NCBI GenBank assembly: GCA_003167215.1
Contig: PMTV01000029.1
Coordinates: 1-64,000, forward strand
Direction: 5' to 3'
DNA length: 64,000 nucleotides
From: Acidobacteriota bacterium
GTDB lineage: Bacteria > Acidobacteriota > Terriglobia > Acidiferrales > UBA7541
Shown here: positions 8,573-18,097 of the stretch, piece after piece
How the letters are laid out: the number at the start of each line of letters is the position of its first letter
Numbering within the stretch: the first letter of the stretch is position 1
Notes under the pieces: generated by a model
Databases searched by the model: none
What the model saw: the letters and a program-made list of their open reading frames with translations, nothing else
Told to the model about the DNA's origin: nothing
Translations under genes and position numbers: made by a program

Positions 8573-11500
8573 ATGAATATTGCCGAGCCATTCATACGAC
8601 GGCCGGTCATGACCACCCTGGTCATGGTAGCGATTCTTCTGTTCGGCATTCTCGGCTACCGTGCGCTGGCGGTAAGCGAACTTCCGAATGTGGACTATCC
8701 GACCATCCAGGTTGGCGCGAGCTTGCCCGGCGCGAGTCCGGACACGATGGCTTCGGCGGTAGCAACTCCCCTCGAAAAGCAATTCTCCACGATTGCGGGC
8801 ATCGATTCGATGACGTCGTCGAGCTCGCTTGGCACCACCAGCATTACTCTGCAATTTGATTTGAGCCGCAACATTGACGGAGCCGCGCAAGACGTGCAAG
8901 CCGCCATCGCGCGCGCTTCCTCTCAGCTTCCGCCGAGCCTGCCGACGCCGCCTACGTATCAGAAGGTGAATCCCGCGGACCAGCCCATCCTGTATCTCGC
9001 CATGGGGTCGAAGACTCTGCCGCTTTACACCGTGGACCAGTATGCCGAGACGCTGATGGGACAGCGGATCTCCATGGTGAAGGGCGTGGCTCAAGTGCAG
9101 GTGTACGGTTCGCAGAAATACGCCGTGCGCATACAACTGGACCCGCAGGCGCTGGCCACGCGGCAAATCGGGATAGACGACGTGCACACCGCGGTGCAGA
9201 ACGCCAATGTGAATCTTCCGGTCGGGACGCTATACGGCGAGCACCGAGCGTTTACGCTGCAGGCGAACGGGCAGCTGACACATGCATCGCTTTATCGCCC
9301 GTTGATCGTGGCTTATCGCAACGGCTCGCCTGTTCGCCTGGAGGACCTGGGCAAGGTTTACGACAGCGTGCAGAACGATCGCGTCGCGAATTGGTGGAAC
9401 GATACTGATTCGGTGGTTCTTGCGATCCAGCGCCAGCCCGGAACCAACACGGTGGAGGTTGTGGACGCGGTGAAGCGTTTGCTTCCGCTATTTCGCGACA
9501 TCATTCCGCCGTCGGTGCAGATGCAGACCCTTTACGATGCATCCGCATCGATTCGCAATTCGGTTGCCGACGTGAAATTCACGTTGTACCTCGCAATCGC
9601 GCTGGTGATCCTCGTAATTTTTCTGTTTCTGCGGAATCTCTCCGCCACCGTAATCCCCAGTTTCGCGCTGCCGATGTCCATCATTGGCACCTTCGCCGTT
9701 ATGTATCTGCTGGGCTACACAGTCGACAATTTGTCGCTGATGGCATTGACGCTTTCGGTGGGCTTCGTCGTGGACGACGCGATCGTGATGCTCGAAAACA
9801 TCGTGCGGCACATGGAGATGGGCGAAGGAGTGATGGAAGCGGCGCTGAGCGGCTCGCGTGAAATTGGATTCACAATTTTGTCCATGACGATTTCGCTGGC
9901 GGCGGTGTTTTTGCCGGTATTTTTCATGGGCGGAATCATGGGACGTCTGCTCCACGAATTCGCCGTGGTAATCATCACGGCGATCCTTGTCTCGGGAGTT
10001 GTTTCGCTAACGCTGACGCCCATGTTGTGTAGCCGCTTTCTTCGTCCCGCCGGCGAAATGAAACATGGCCGTCTCTACATGGCGCTGGAGCGATTCTTCG
10101 ACCGGCTCCTGAACATTTATGACGTTTCGCTGCAGTGGTCCCTGCGCCACAAAGTGTTCGTAATGACAGTGTCCGGAATCATTCTGATCATCACAATCGG
10201 GCAGTTCGCGGTTATTCCAAAAGGATTTCTTCCCGCGGAAGACAGATCCCAGATATTCATCTCTACGGAAGCAGCGCAGGGAATTTCGTTCGATGCCATG
10301 AGGCAGCATCAACTCGAATTGAACAAGATTGTATTCGACGATCCCAACCGCAACGATTTCTTTTCGAGCGTAGGAAGTTTTTCCGCCAGCAATGGGGGGA
10401 TCATCTTCATTCACTTGAAGGAGCGCAAAGATCGTCCCGCGACGCAGAGTCCCGCCATGATGCATCTCGAGCAGCGGTATGGCGGGGTGCCCGTGGCCGG
10501 AAGCGCGATTCGTGCCATAGCTCCTTTCTTCGCGCATCATCCGACAATCGATGAAGTGATCGGAGAATTTCGCGAGAAGTTTTCCACCGTGACTGGAATT
10601 AATGCTTACATGCAAAACCTGCCTCCGATCCAGGTCGGCGGTCAGATTACCAAGAGCCAATATCAGCTAGCGCTTCAGAGTCCCGACACGGCGGAGCTTT
10701 ATCGTGATTCCACCTCCTTCATGAAGGAAATGGCCAAGCTTCCCGGTCTTATGGACGTAACCACGGATTTGCTGATCGCGAATCCGCAGGTGAACGTCAA
10801 CATCGATCGCGACAAAGCCTCCGCGCTCGGCGTTTCCGCCCAGCAAGTGGAAGACGCTCTTTATACCGCTTACGGCCAGCGCCAAATTTCGACCATCTAT
10901 GCCCCCAATGACGAATATTGGGTGGTGATGGAGCTCGAGGACAAATATCAGGCGGACCCCGCGGCTCTCTCCATGCTCTACGTTCATTCGAGCAGCGGAA
11001 ACCTAGTTCCGTTGAACGCAGTCGCAAACTTGACTACGAATCTAGGGCCCCTGACGGTGAACCACCTCGGCCAGCTTCCTGCTGTGACGATTTCATTCAA
11101 CTTGAAAAATGGAGTCGCCATTGGCGACGCCGTGAACAGCATCAACAAACTCGCTCGGGAGGTTTTACCGCCAACCGTGACCACGGAATTTCAAGGAGCC
11201 GCGCAGGCATTTCAAGCTTCTTTGACCGGCCTGGGAATATTGCTCTTCATGGCCATTCTGGTGATCTATATTGTGCTAGGCATTTTGTATGAAAGCTTCA
11301 TCCATCCGATTACGATTCTTTCCGGTTTGCCGTCTGCGGCTTTTGGCGCTCTGCTGACGTTGCAGATGTTTCATTTGAGCCTCGACCTTTACGGATTTGT
11401 CGGCGTCATCATGTTGATAGGTATCGTGAAGAAGAACGCAATTATGATGGTTGACTTCGCAATCGAGCGCGAACGCCACAGCCACAAAACTGCTGAAGAA

Positions 11501-11794
11501 GCGATCTATGAAGGCTGCTTGATTCGTTTTCGCCCCATCATGATGACGACAATGGCGGCGTTGATGGGCACACTCCCCATCGCTTTAGGTTCAGGTGCGG
11601 GAGCTGATTCGCGGCGGCCTTTGGGCCTCGCGGTAGTCGGGGGTTTGGTTTTCTCGCAGGCGGTCACGCTGTATTTGACGCCCGTTTTCTACACATACAT
11701 GGATTCGTTCCAGACGTGGGCGGAGAGCCGTTTCGGGAAACTAACCCGAAAGCGGAATCCGATTCTCGCGGACGAGCACTCGTCAGCCGATTGA
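8573..11794 (+). CDS. RND multidrug efflux permease (AcrB/MdtBC-like)
   Basis: 1073 aa, full length for the HAE1 family. It begins with FIRRPVMTTLVMVAILLFGI, has the PN1/porter repeats, and the proton-relay Asp pair in VGFVVDDAIVMLENIVRHME within TM4. The second half repeats the fold (GIVKKNAIMMVDFAIE, FRPIMMTTMAALMGTLPIAL). Twelve membrane segments are expected. It exports hydrophobic compounds using the proton gradient together with the upstream adaptor. Substrates cannot be inferred. The C-terminal tail is short and polar. Confidence 0.95.
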   Translation: MNIAEPFIRRPVMTTLVMVAILLFGILGYRALAVSELPNVDYPTIQVGASLPGASPDTMASAVATPLEKQFSTIAGIDSMTSSSSLGTTSITLQFDLSRNIDGAAQDVQAAIARASSQLPPSLPTPPTYQKVNPADQPILYLAMGSKTLPLYTVDQYAETLMGQRISMVKGVAQVQVYGSQKYAVRIQLDPQALATRQIGIDDVHTAVQNANVNLPVGTLYGEHRAFTLQANGQLTHASLYRPLIVAYRNGSPVRLEDLGKVYDSVQNDRVANWWNDTDSVVLAIQRQPGTNTVEVVDAVKRLLPLFRDIIPPSVQMQTLYDASASIRNSVADVKFTLYLAIALVILVIFLFLRNLSATVIPSFALPMSIIGTFAVMYLLGYTVDNLSLMALTLSVGFVVDDAIVMLENIVRHMEMGEGVMEAALSGSREIGFTILSMTISLAAVFLPVFFMGGIMGRLLHEFAVVIITAILVSGVVSLTLTPMLCSRFLRPAGEMKHGRLYMALERFFDRLLNIYDVSLQWSLRHKVFVMTVSGIILIITIGQFAVIPKGFLPAEDRSQIFISTEAAQGISFDAMRQHQLELNKIVFDDPNRNDFFSSVGSFSASNGGIIFIHLKERKDRPATQSPAMMHLEQRYGGVPVAGSAIRAIAPFFAHHPTIDEVIGEFREKFSTVTGINAYMQNLPPIQVGGQITKSQYQLALQSPDTAELYRDSTSFMKEMAKLPGLMDVTTDLLIANPQVNVNIDRDKASALGVSAQQVEDALYTAYGQRQISTIYAPNDEYWVVMELEDKYQADPAALSMLYVHSSSGNLVPLNAVANLTTNLGPLTVNHLGQLPAVTISFNLKNGVAIGDAVNSINKLAREVLPPTVTTEFQGAAQAFQASLTGLGILLFMAILVIYIVLGILYESFIHPITILSGLPSAAFGALLTLQMFHLSLDLYGFVGVIMLIGIVKKNAIMMVDFAIERERHSHKTAEEAIYEGCLIRFRPIMMTTMAALMGTLPIALGSGAGADSRRPLGLAVVGGLVFSQAVTLYLTPVFYTYMDSFQTWAESRFGKLTRKRNPILADEHSSAD

Positions 11795-12007
11795 CGCCAG
11801 TTTCACCGATTCCGCCCGACACCTTTTCGGCAGTCAACTGACCTTCAGGACAGTCTTTGCCCCTGTCGTTGCGTACCAAAGTAGCTGGCATCCCGTACCA
11901 TTGACCCTGTTCCGGCCGTTCCTTAGCATGATTCAGGACGCGAACGCGCCCCGGAATGTGGGATTGGATTCCCGTGTTTCGTTTTGACCCGCAGGAACCC
12001 AGCCACG

Positions 12008-12346
12008 ATGCAATATGGAGAAGATTTCCCAAGAGATATGAGAATGCGCCCGAAACGGCGCGGGCCACGTATGAATTCGCGCGTTCCGGTGGCGATCGAA
12101 TGGAGTGGACACGCAGGGCCGCTGCACTTTGAGCCAGGTTTTACTCGAGTAGTGAGCGCGAACGGCTGTTTACTTGTGAGCCCGAAGGAACTTGAATTGC
12201 AACAGCGCGTACGGCTCACGAATCTCTCCACGCGAAGCTCAGTCGAAGCCATAGTCGTCTGGAAGGGAATGCAAGGAGCTGACGGGTGGGACATGGGAAT
12301 TGAAATCCTAGCGCGTGGCCAGGATTTCTGGGGTGTCGAACTTTGA
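12008..12346 (+). CDS. PilZ-like domain protein 1
   Basis: 112 aa small cytoplasmic protein. The pattern RRGPRMNSRVPVAIEWSG followed by SANGCLLVSPKELELQQRVRLTN and GWDMGIEIL resembles a PilZ domain: Arg-rich N-motif, then a beta-barrel. The canonical D/NxSxxG motif is degenerate here (SANGCL), so c-di-GMP binding is uncertain. I chose the ATG at 12008 with AGGAA about 10 bp upstream; a TTG at 11984 is also open. It sits directly before a second PilZ-like gene. Confidence 0.65.
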   Translation: MQYGEDFPRDMRMRPKRRGPRMNSRVPVAIEWSGHAGPLHFEPGFTRVVSANGCLLVSPKELELQQRVRLTNLSTRSSVEAIVVWKGMQGADGWDMGIEILARGQDFWGVEL

Positions 12347-12405
12347 AATTTGAAAGCTTGAGGGTCCCGTCTAAAGGTCCAGGTTCGCCGGTAAAAGGTA
12401 AAACC

Positions 12406-12825
12406 ATGGCGACGCCTGTGAAACATACCCTGCAGCCTTTGCATGCGCCGCCCGCGAAGGCGGCTTCCTTGCCGGTCAAGCAGGTCATCGCCGGAGAAGA
12501 GCGCCGCCGCAGCTACCGGGTTCTCTTGCGCGTGCGAGCCAGCATTCATGTTGCACTGCAGGGAAAGCCTGTGAGCTTCGAGACAGTGACGCTCAGCGTC
12601 AGCAATCACGGCGCGCTGGTTGTGCTTAGCCAGAGTCTGCCGTGCGATACGCGGCTGGTTCTTGAGCACAGCGGCACGAAAGAGCGAGTCGCGTGTAAAG
12701 TGGCGCGCATCGCGCGCGAGATGCCGGAAGGATTCCACATCCCGCTCGAATTTGATTCTCCCGCGCCTAATTTCTGGCGCATCGCATTTCCTCCGTCCGA
12801 CTGGCGTCCACCCGACGATCTGTAA
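12406..12825 (+). CDS. PilZ-like domain protein 2
   Basis: 139 aa. After a variable N-terminus, EERRRSYRVLLRVRASIHV matches the RxxxR entry of PilZ domains and LSVSNHGALVVLSQSL matches the D/NxSxxG strand with changes (S-N-H-G). The end, IPLEFDSPAPNFWRIAFPP, is typical of acidobacterial PilZ proteins as I know them. The ATG at 12406 has AGGT upstream; a TTG at 12343 overlapping the previous stop (TTGA) would add 21 residues and imply translational coupling. With the preceding gene it forms a PilZ pair. Confidence 0.68.
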   Translation: MATPVKHTLQPLHAPPAKAASLPVKQVIAGEERRRSYRVLLRVRASIHVALQGKPVSFETVTLSVSNHGALVVLSQSLPCDTRLVLEHSGTKERVACKVARIAREMPEGFHIPLEFDSPAPNFWRIAFPPSDWRPPDDL

Positions 12826-12915
12826 ATGCCCTCAAGCAATTGCTCGGTGGTACCGTAAAGCCGAACTTGGGCTTGCCTTGCGGAAAAGTCCCGGTATGCA
12901 AAATAATTGAATTTA

Positions 12916-13881
12916 TTAGAAGGGAAGTTTGTGCAGATCGAGATTGCCACCGGAGAGAATGATTCCAATTTTCTTGCCTTCGCTCCGAATGTGGCGGTTC
13001 AGCGCAGGCGCGGCTGCGACGGCCCCGGAAGGTTCGACGACAAGTTTCATCCGTTCCCACAGCAATAACATCGCAGCGGTGAGTTCTTCTTCAGTGACCA
13101 CCGAGATTTCATCCACAAAAGATTGCAGAATCGAAAACGTTAAAGGGCAAAGGGTGGCACGCAGGCCATCTGCCATGGTCTCAAAAGGCGCCGCCGGTTC
13201 GATCTTTTTCGCTGCAAGCGAGCGGTAAACATCGTCCGCGTTGCGCGGCTCACCGCCGATAACGCGAATTCCGGGACGCATGCTTTTCGCGGCGATCGCT
13301 GTTCCGCTCAGAAGGCCGCCGCCGCTCACTGGCGCAATGACCAGGTCGAGTTCACCCACGTCCTCGATCAATTCGAACGCCGCGGTCCCCTGGCCCGCGA
13401 TCACACGCGCGTCGTTGTAGGGATGCACCAAATGAGCGCCGGTCTTTTGCATTACTTCGGCGCAGGTTTCTTCGCGCGAGGCCATATTCGGCTCGCACTG
13501 GGTGATCTTTCCGCCGTAAGATTCCACCGCACGCATTTTTGCGGCGGAAGAATTCGAAGGCATCACGATGAATGCCGGAATGCCTCGCCAACGAGCTGCA
13601 AGCGCCAGGGCGGCTGCGTGATTTCCGGACGAGGGAGCCACTACGCCGTGACGCGCTTCTTCATCCGTGAGTGAGAAAACAGCGTTCGTTGCGCCGCGTA
13701 TTTTAAACGAGCCTGTCTTTTGCAAGTTTTCACATTTGAAATACAGGCGGGCGCCGGCGATCTCGTCGAGCGAGGCGGAGGTGACCATCGGCGTGCGGTG
13801 AATGCGCGGGGCGATACGCGCGTGCGCAGCAAGGATTGCTTCGAAGTTTGGCGCGTCCTTTTGCAGGGATGTCGCGTTCAT
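12916..13881 (-). CDS. Threonine dehydratase / serine-threonine racemase-type PLP enzyme
   Basis: 321 aa fold-type II PLP enzyme without an ACT regulatory domain, so closer to catabolic threonine dehydratase (TdcB) or serine racemase than to long biosynthetic IlvA. Seen: PLP-Lys in KTGSFKIRGA, SSGNHAAALA, and the phosphate-binding loop VSGGGLLSG. The reaction would be threonine to 2-oxobutyrate plus ammonia, or Ser/Thr racemisation. It is read leftward, 13 bp downstream (in transcription order) is the start of nothing coupled: the next gene at 13895-16198 lies upstream on the same strand, so the two probably share a transcript. Confidence 0.87.
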   Translation of the reverse strand: MNATSLQKDAPNFEAILAAHARIAPRIHRTPMVTSASLDEIAGARLYFKCENLQKTGSFKIRGATNAVFSLTDEEARHGVVAPSSGNHAAALALAARWRGIPAFIVMPSNSSAAKMRAVESYGGKITQCEPNMASREETCAEVMQKTGAHLVHPYNDARVIAGQGTAAFELIEDVGELDLVIAPVSGGGLLSGTAIAAKSMRPGIRVIGGEPRNADDVYRSLAAKKIEPAAPFETMADGLRATLCPLTFSILQSFVDEISVVTEEELTAAMLLLWERMKLVVEPSGAVAAAPALNRHIRSEGKKIGIILSGGNLDLHKLPF

Positions 13882-13894
13882 ATGCGCGGGCGGC

Positions 13895-16198
13895 TCACTT
13901 GGTCACGCGCCCCGGGACCGTGAATGTCACCTTGGCAGCGGTGCTATTGTCGAAGCGATCGGCGATTTGCACCGCTACAGTGTGTTCGCCCGGCAAGAGG
14001 CCGGTGATCGAAATCTGGTAGCTCTCCTTCGGCGCATCGGAAAGCAAGCCCTCCGGAAAAACGATGGTCCAATCGCCGGCGTCAACACTATAGCGCGCCC
14101 GAGCGATGGCACTCGAAGAGCTAGCCGCTTCGAAGGTTATTTTTGCCGTGCCCGCGGCCGCCGCCACGGCGCGCAGATTTGCGATACTGGGCGGCGTATT
14201 CTCGATCTCAAAGCGATCGCTCTCGCGTTCGCCGGTGAGGGACTGATCCACGGGATTCGACGGAGAGTCCGAAGCAACGATTTTCAAGTAGTAGGCTCCG
14301 TCCGGCATCGTTGTGGTGTCCCAGGAATAATATTTTTGCGTGAGCTTATCTTTCAACAGGCGCCAGTTTTGCTCGCCTTCTCCGTGATAATAAATGGAAA
14401 ACGTAAGATCGTCGTCGTTATCGTCATGCGCGCTCCACAGCACGCTGGAGTAACCCTTGTCCTCAAAACCCTGGGGAGGCACTTCCATCTTTGGAAATCG
14501 TGCAGGAATGTCCGGACTCACGCCCGGCGCTGTCGGAAAATTTGTGGTATTGCGTTGCGGCTGCCGGAGCTGCACGGATGCAGGAATTGCGAGTCCGCTC
14601 TGTGGGCTTGCGAAACCCTGCACGCGAATTCCGGGATCTTGAATCGCGATGTCGTCAATCACCGGCGCAACATTTTTCGGCTGATACGCCAAACCTACCC
14701 AAGAGATATTCGGCACGCCCCCGCTGTCGGTGTTCAGGAAGACCGCCTTCCATTGCACGAATCGTGCCGCAGGACAATCCACAGTTTCGCCCGAGGCATT
14801 CTTGTAGGGTCCGGCCCAGGCGCTCCAATTCTTTTGTGGAGTGGAGGTATTTCCGGAGCGGACGTAGAAAGCGACCTTGCCTTGTGTCGCGCCATCGCCC
14901 CACCATGACAAACGTCCCCAGTGCGAAAATATCTTGGCGTCGAATGTGTCGGATTCGAAGCTGCCGCTGGGACCGTATCCCGGCCCGAGAGTGAAGATTT
15001 TCCCGGGGTTCGCCGTGGCGACGTACATCTCCCCGTTGGGGCCTGCGATAATGCTCGTAACCTGTGCCGAAGCGGTTTTCGCGATACTCGAATAAATATC
15101 GTTGCCTTGCAGCGAGAGAATGGCGCCCTTATTTCCAGTGCCCAGAAGAATATTTTGCGTGGACGAAAGCCCCATCGCGAATACCAGATCATCGCGCGAG
15201 GTCCACAGTGTCTCGGGAGATCCGTCCGGCGATATTTTTATGACTTCCGCGCCGCCCGTCGCCGATGAAATAAACGGGAATGAAATAGCGGGCTGCGGCG
15301 CTTGTGCTTGCAATTGCAGCGTGACGTTTCCCTGGGGTGTGTTGTTCGCTTGCAATTGGGACAAAGACGGCGGCACATTAATCACCGGCGAGGCGGGTGC
15401 GGCGCGCTGCTTCTCTCCGATCGATGCGGCATAAACACTGCCTTTGTCGTCCGTCAGTAAAGAAGTTACTTCCTTCTTACTCATCTCATAAATAACAAAT
15501 ACTGGGCCTGCTTCGGGCGCGGCCTGAGAATTTTTCCGAACGATTGCAACTCGCAAAACCAAGCCGTTGGGATCGGTTCCAATCAAAAGATTCCCCTTCT
15601 GATCGAACGCGAGAGAACGCGCGTGGCGTTCATCACTTTGATAGAAGAGCTGGCCCTTGCCATCCGGCGTCACCGCGAATACTTCGCCTTTATCTCCCGT
15701 GGCCACGAATAGGATGCCCTGCGAATCCAGTGTCAGCGCCCAGATGTACTTGGTCTTCGGATCGAAGAAAACGCTTTTCTGACCCTCAGGCGTAACTTTG
15801 TACACTTTTCCATCCGGCGAAGTGCCGACATACAAATTATCGTGCGAATCAAACGTGATGGCTTGCGCGGCAAGCTCGCCGGACTCGAAAACCGTGGTTG
15901 GCTTCGCTGGATCGTCAAAGCGCAAGACTTTTGCATTCGATCCGCCCGCAGCGTAGAGACGCCCTCGCGAATCCGCGCGGAGGGCCCAAAGATAAGCGAG
16001 ATTCGGATCCGAAAAGGCAGTGAACTTCGGCGCGGGCATGAGCTTTCCATCGCTGCGTATCGCGACGCCGTTCGCCGTGCCGCGCTCGAATTCGGAGAAC
16101 TCCGATTGCCGCCATATACGTGTGTGTTCCGCGAGCGCGGAGATAGGCACGATGAGTCCTATCGCCAGAATCCACACAACAAACCCTCGCGGTCTCAT
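13895..16198 (-). CDS. Secreted beta-propeller protein (YVTN/SMP-30-like repeats)
   Basis: 767 aa. A signal peptide (RPRGFVVWILAIGLIVPISALAEH) is followed by repeated blade-like segments such as DSRGRLYAAGGSNAKVLRFD, DSHDNLYVGTSPDGKVYKVT and DQKGNLLIGTDPNGLVLRV, indicating a propeller over residues 50-420. The C-terminal 350 residues look like beta-sandwich or fibronectin-like domains (SVLWSAHDDNDDDLTFSIYY). The ATG at 16198 follows AAGGAG; a GTG at 16231 overlaps the stop of the S55 peptidase (GTGA). Probably exported to periplasm or surface. Function unknown; its link with the peptidase suggests a joint role. Confidence 0.82.
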   Translation of the reverse strand: MRPRGFVVWILAIGLIVPISALAEHTRIWRQSEFSEFERGTANGVAIRSDGKLMPAPKFTAFSDPNLAYLWALRADSRGRLYAAGGSNAKVLRFDDPAKPTTVFESGELAAQAITFDSHDNLYVGTSPDGKVYKVTPEGQKSVFFDPKTKYIWALTLDSQGILFVATGDKGEVFAVTPDGKGQLFYQSDERHARSLAFDQKGNLLIGTDPNGLVLRVAIVRKNSQAAPEAGPVFVIYEMSKKEVTSLLTDDKGSVYAASIGEKQRAAPASPVINVPPSLSQLQANNTPQGNVTLQLQAQAPQPAISFPFISSATGGAEVIKISPDGSPETLWTSRDDLVFAMGLSSTQNILLGTGNKGAILSLQGNDIYSSIAKTASAQVTSIIAGPNGEMYVATANPGKIFTLGPGYGPSGSFESDTFDAKIFSHWGRLSWWGDGATQGKVAFYVRSGNTSTPQKNWSAWAGPYKNASGETVDCPAARFVQWKAVFLNTDSGGVPNISWVGLAYQPKNVAPVIDDIAIQDPGIRVQGFASPQSGLAIPASVQLRQPQRNTTNFPTAPGVSPDIPARFPKMEVPPQGFEDKGYSSVLWSAHDDNDDDLTFSIYYHGEGEQNWRLLKDKLTQKYYSWDTTTMPDGAYYLKIVASDSPSNPVDQSLTGERESDRFEIENTPPSIANLRAVAAAAGTAKITFEAASSSSAIARARYSVDAGDWTIVFPEGLLSDAPKESYQISITGLLPGEHTVAVQIADRFDNSTAAKVTFTVPGRVTK

Positions 16199-16227
16199 CA
16201 GTCGGAATCTCCTTTTCGAAAGGGGCT

Positions 16228-18042
16228 TCACTTCACTGTAATCGTCAGAGTGCGTTCACCGGTAATTACCTGATGCATTTCCGCAAACCATGAACCGGCC
16301 AACGACTGGTGCAGCAACCTCGCGCCGCCCACGTTTTGGCGCTGGTCCAGCACACTGATCTCCGAGGACGGTGCGTTGGGCATTACTTTGTCTTCTATGA
16401 GCAAGGTTGTAGTGGGCTGTAGCAGGGTGGCATAGAGGCAGTCGTTTTGCCGTCCGCGATTGATCAATTTGATCAGTTCTTCCAGTCCGGGCAGCGGACC
16501 CTGCATCCCGGCCGTCGGATCCACGGTGCGATCCACTGTTTCTCCGTCGCTGATCAGGAGCTCCAGCGTGCCGCGGGCGGTCTGCGGCGGAATGGTAATC
16601 GGAATTTGCTGAATGAACGGCTCACCGCGGTAGGGCCGCAGCAAAACCTTCACCGCCACCGTCTCGCCGGGCGCTACTTCGCTTTTTTCGATCCAGGCGT
16701 TATCAATCATGGACCAGCGCCGCTCCGCCAACGCCGTTACTCTTAAATGGATACCCTGAACGTGCGGTGGTTCGTAGGGATTCGAATAGATGCGGGCAAA
16801 GACACTTTGAACCTCGGTGGCCACATAAAAGCCGCTAGGGATCGGCTGATCATTAGGCGCAAAAAGATTTTCCAAATGGACCGGCGTGTGACCTTGCAGG
16901 TCTATGTCGCCTTCCATTCGCAGTGTCCAGCCTTCGCCGTAAGCGGGGCTTCCTACAATGCCGTTATAAGTCGCCAGCGCCACCAAAAGGGGAGTGAGTT
17001 GGGGGCTTTCGATAACCTCAAAATGAAATTTCTTCTCGGCGTTCGGCGTCGCCAGAGTCACATCCACCGGAATCATTGCGGGTCCGGCGCCCAGCTTGCC
17101 CATAATCGCTGACGAGCGATCCTGAGTTAACGTACCGATCGTTCCGCCGGTAGTAATAATTTTCGTCGAAGCCATCGAGGACGCCAGAGTCGTGAGTACG
17201 TGGGCGCGCGTCATCGGCATCGAAACCGAGCCGAACGAAAATATCGGATGGCCGCACGCAAGAATCGTTCCGTCGCTCTCTACAGCCGTTATCGTGCATC
17301 CAGGAGCGATCGAGAGATCGCCGCGAACCAATTCCACTCCTACCATGTCCCCAGGCTTCACCTGAGGATCTTCCGGGGTCGGCTCGGCACTACCACCCGC
17401 CATCATGCTCATTCCCCAGCCGGAGAGCTGTTTGCTGAATTGCGCGATCGTTTCTGGATAAAGTCCGGCGGAAATCAGCGGCGTCTCGATGGGAACCAGA
17501 AATTGTCCCTCGCCGGCGCTGGTGCGAGCCGAAAATTCTTGCGGCAGGGCTAGGCGCGAAGCTGCGGGGAACATTCCGGTATTCACGGCGGATGCACCGG
17601 CCGCGCCACCCGACGAGGAGACCGAGTCTTTTTCGACTTCGAGCATGCTTTGAATCGGCGTCACTCCGCCGATCGCTTCTTTCGTAAATACGCCCAGCTT
17701 AAGAGAAAGCGCGCCGGCCAGTTTTCCCTCGAAATAAACGGGACTCCCGCTCATCCCGGCGACTACTCCGGCGTGCTCGACTTTTTCGCCGAGAAGTTGG
17801 ACGAGAATAATGTCCTGCTTGGGACCCAGCGCGTTGTGCAGGACACCCAGAACGACGAGATCCACCTTCTCGATTTCATCACCGGTAAAGATCGTGTAAA
17901 CCACGCCCTTCATGCCCGGCTGCACTTGGTCCAGCGGGAATGTTGCCTGGGTATCGCCGGCAAATCCCGGCAGTGCAAAAATCAGAATTAGGGCGAATAG
18001 ATATGCGAAGGATTTCTTCCGTGGGGCTAAAGGCATGAACAT
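16228..18042 (-). CDS. Secreted S55 (SpoIVB-type) serine peptidase domain protein
   Basis: 604 aa. An N-terminal signal segment (SFAYLFALILIFALPGFAG) precedes a SpoIVB peptidase S55 domain. Landmarks: QVQPGMKGVVYTIFTGDEIE, a region typical of the start of S55 proteins, and the catalytic Ser in AGMSGSPVYFEGKLAGALS; ACGHPIFSFG probably supplies the His. SpoIVB itself signals in Bacillus sporulation, but this organism shows no sporulation genes here, so the role is different, perhaps envelope proteolysis. The C-terminal half is beta-rich. The downstream propeller gene is separated by less than 40 bp. Confidence 0.85.
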   Translation of the reverse strand: MFMPLAPRKKSFAYLFALILIFALPGFAGDTQATFPLDQVQPGMKGVVYTIFTGDEIEKVDLVVLGVLHNALGPKQDIILVQLLGEKVEHAGVVAGMSGSPVYFEGKLAGALSLKLGVFTKEAIGGVTPIQSMLEVEKDSVSSSGGAAGASAVNTGMFPAASRLALPQEFSARTSAGEGQFLVPIETPLISAGLYPETIAQFSKQLSGWGMSMMAGGSAEPTPEDPQVKPGDMVGVELVRGDLSIAPGCTITAVESDGTILACGHPIFSFGSVSMPMTRAHVLTTLASSMASTKIITTGGTIGTLTQDRSSAIMGKLGAGPAMIPVDVTLATPNAEKKFHFEVIESPQLTPLLVALATYNGIVGSPAYGEGWTLRMEGDIDLQGHTPVHLENLFAPNDQPIPSGFYVATEVQSVFARIYSNPYEPPHVQGIHLRVTALAERRWSMIDNAWIEKSEVAPGETVAVKVLLRPYRGEPFIQQIPITIPPQTARGTLELLISDGETVDRTVDPTAGMQGPLPGLEELIKLINRGRQNDCLYATLLQPTTTLLIEDKVMPNAPSSEISVLDQRQNVGGARLLHQSLAGSWFAEMHQVITGERTLTITVK

Positions 18043-18097
18043 AAATGATACCCGCCGGGTCCATGGGAAGCAAATCGCCTCATGCTAGAATCGCGCG

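Noticed and set aside
13802-14908. Open frame of 368 codons on the plus strand across the dehydratase/propeller boundary
   Set aside because: It opposes two well-supported genes and reads as Arg/Cys-rich low-quality protein.
16198-16231. GTG start at 16231 for the propeller protein, overlapping the S55 stop
   Set aside because: The ATG at 16198 has a better RBS (AAGGAG) and gives a proper signal peptide.
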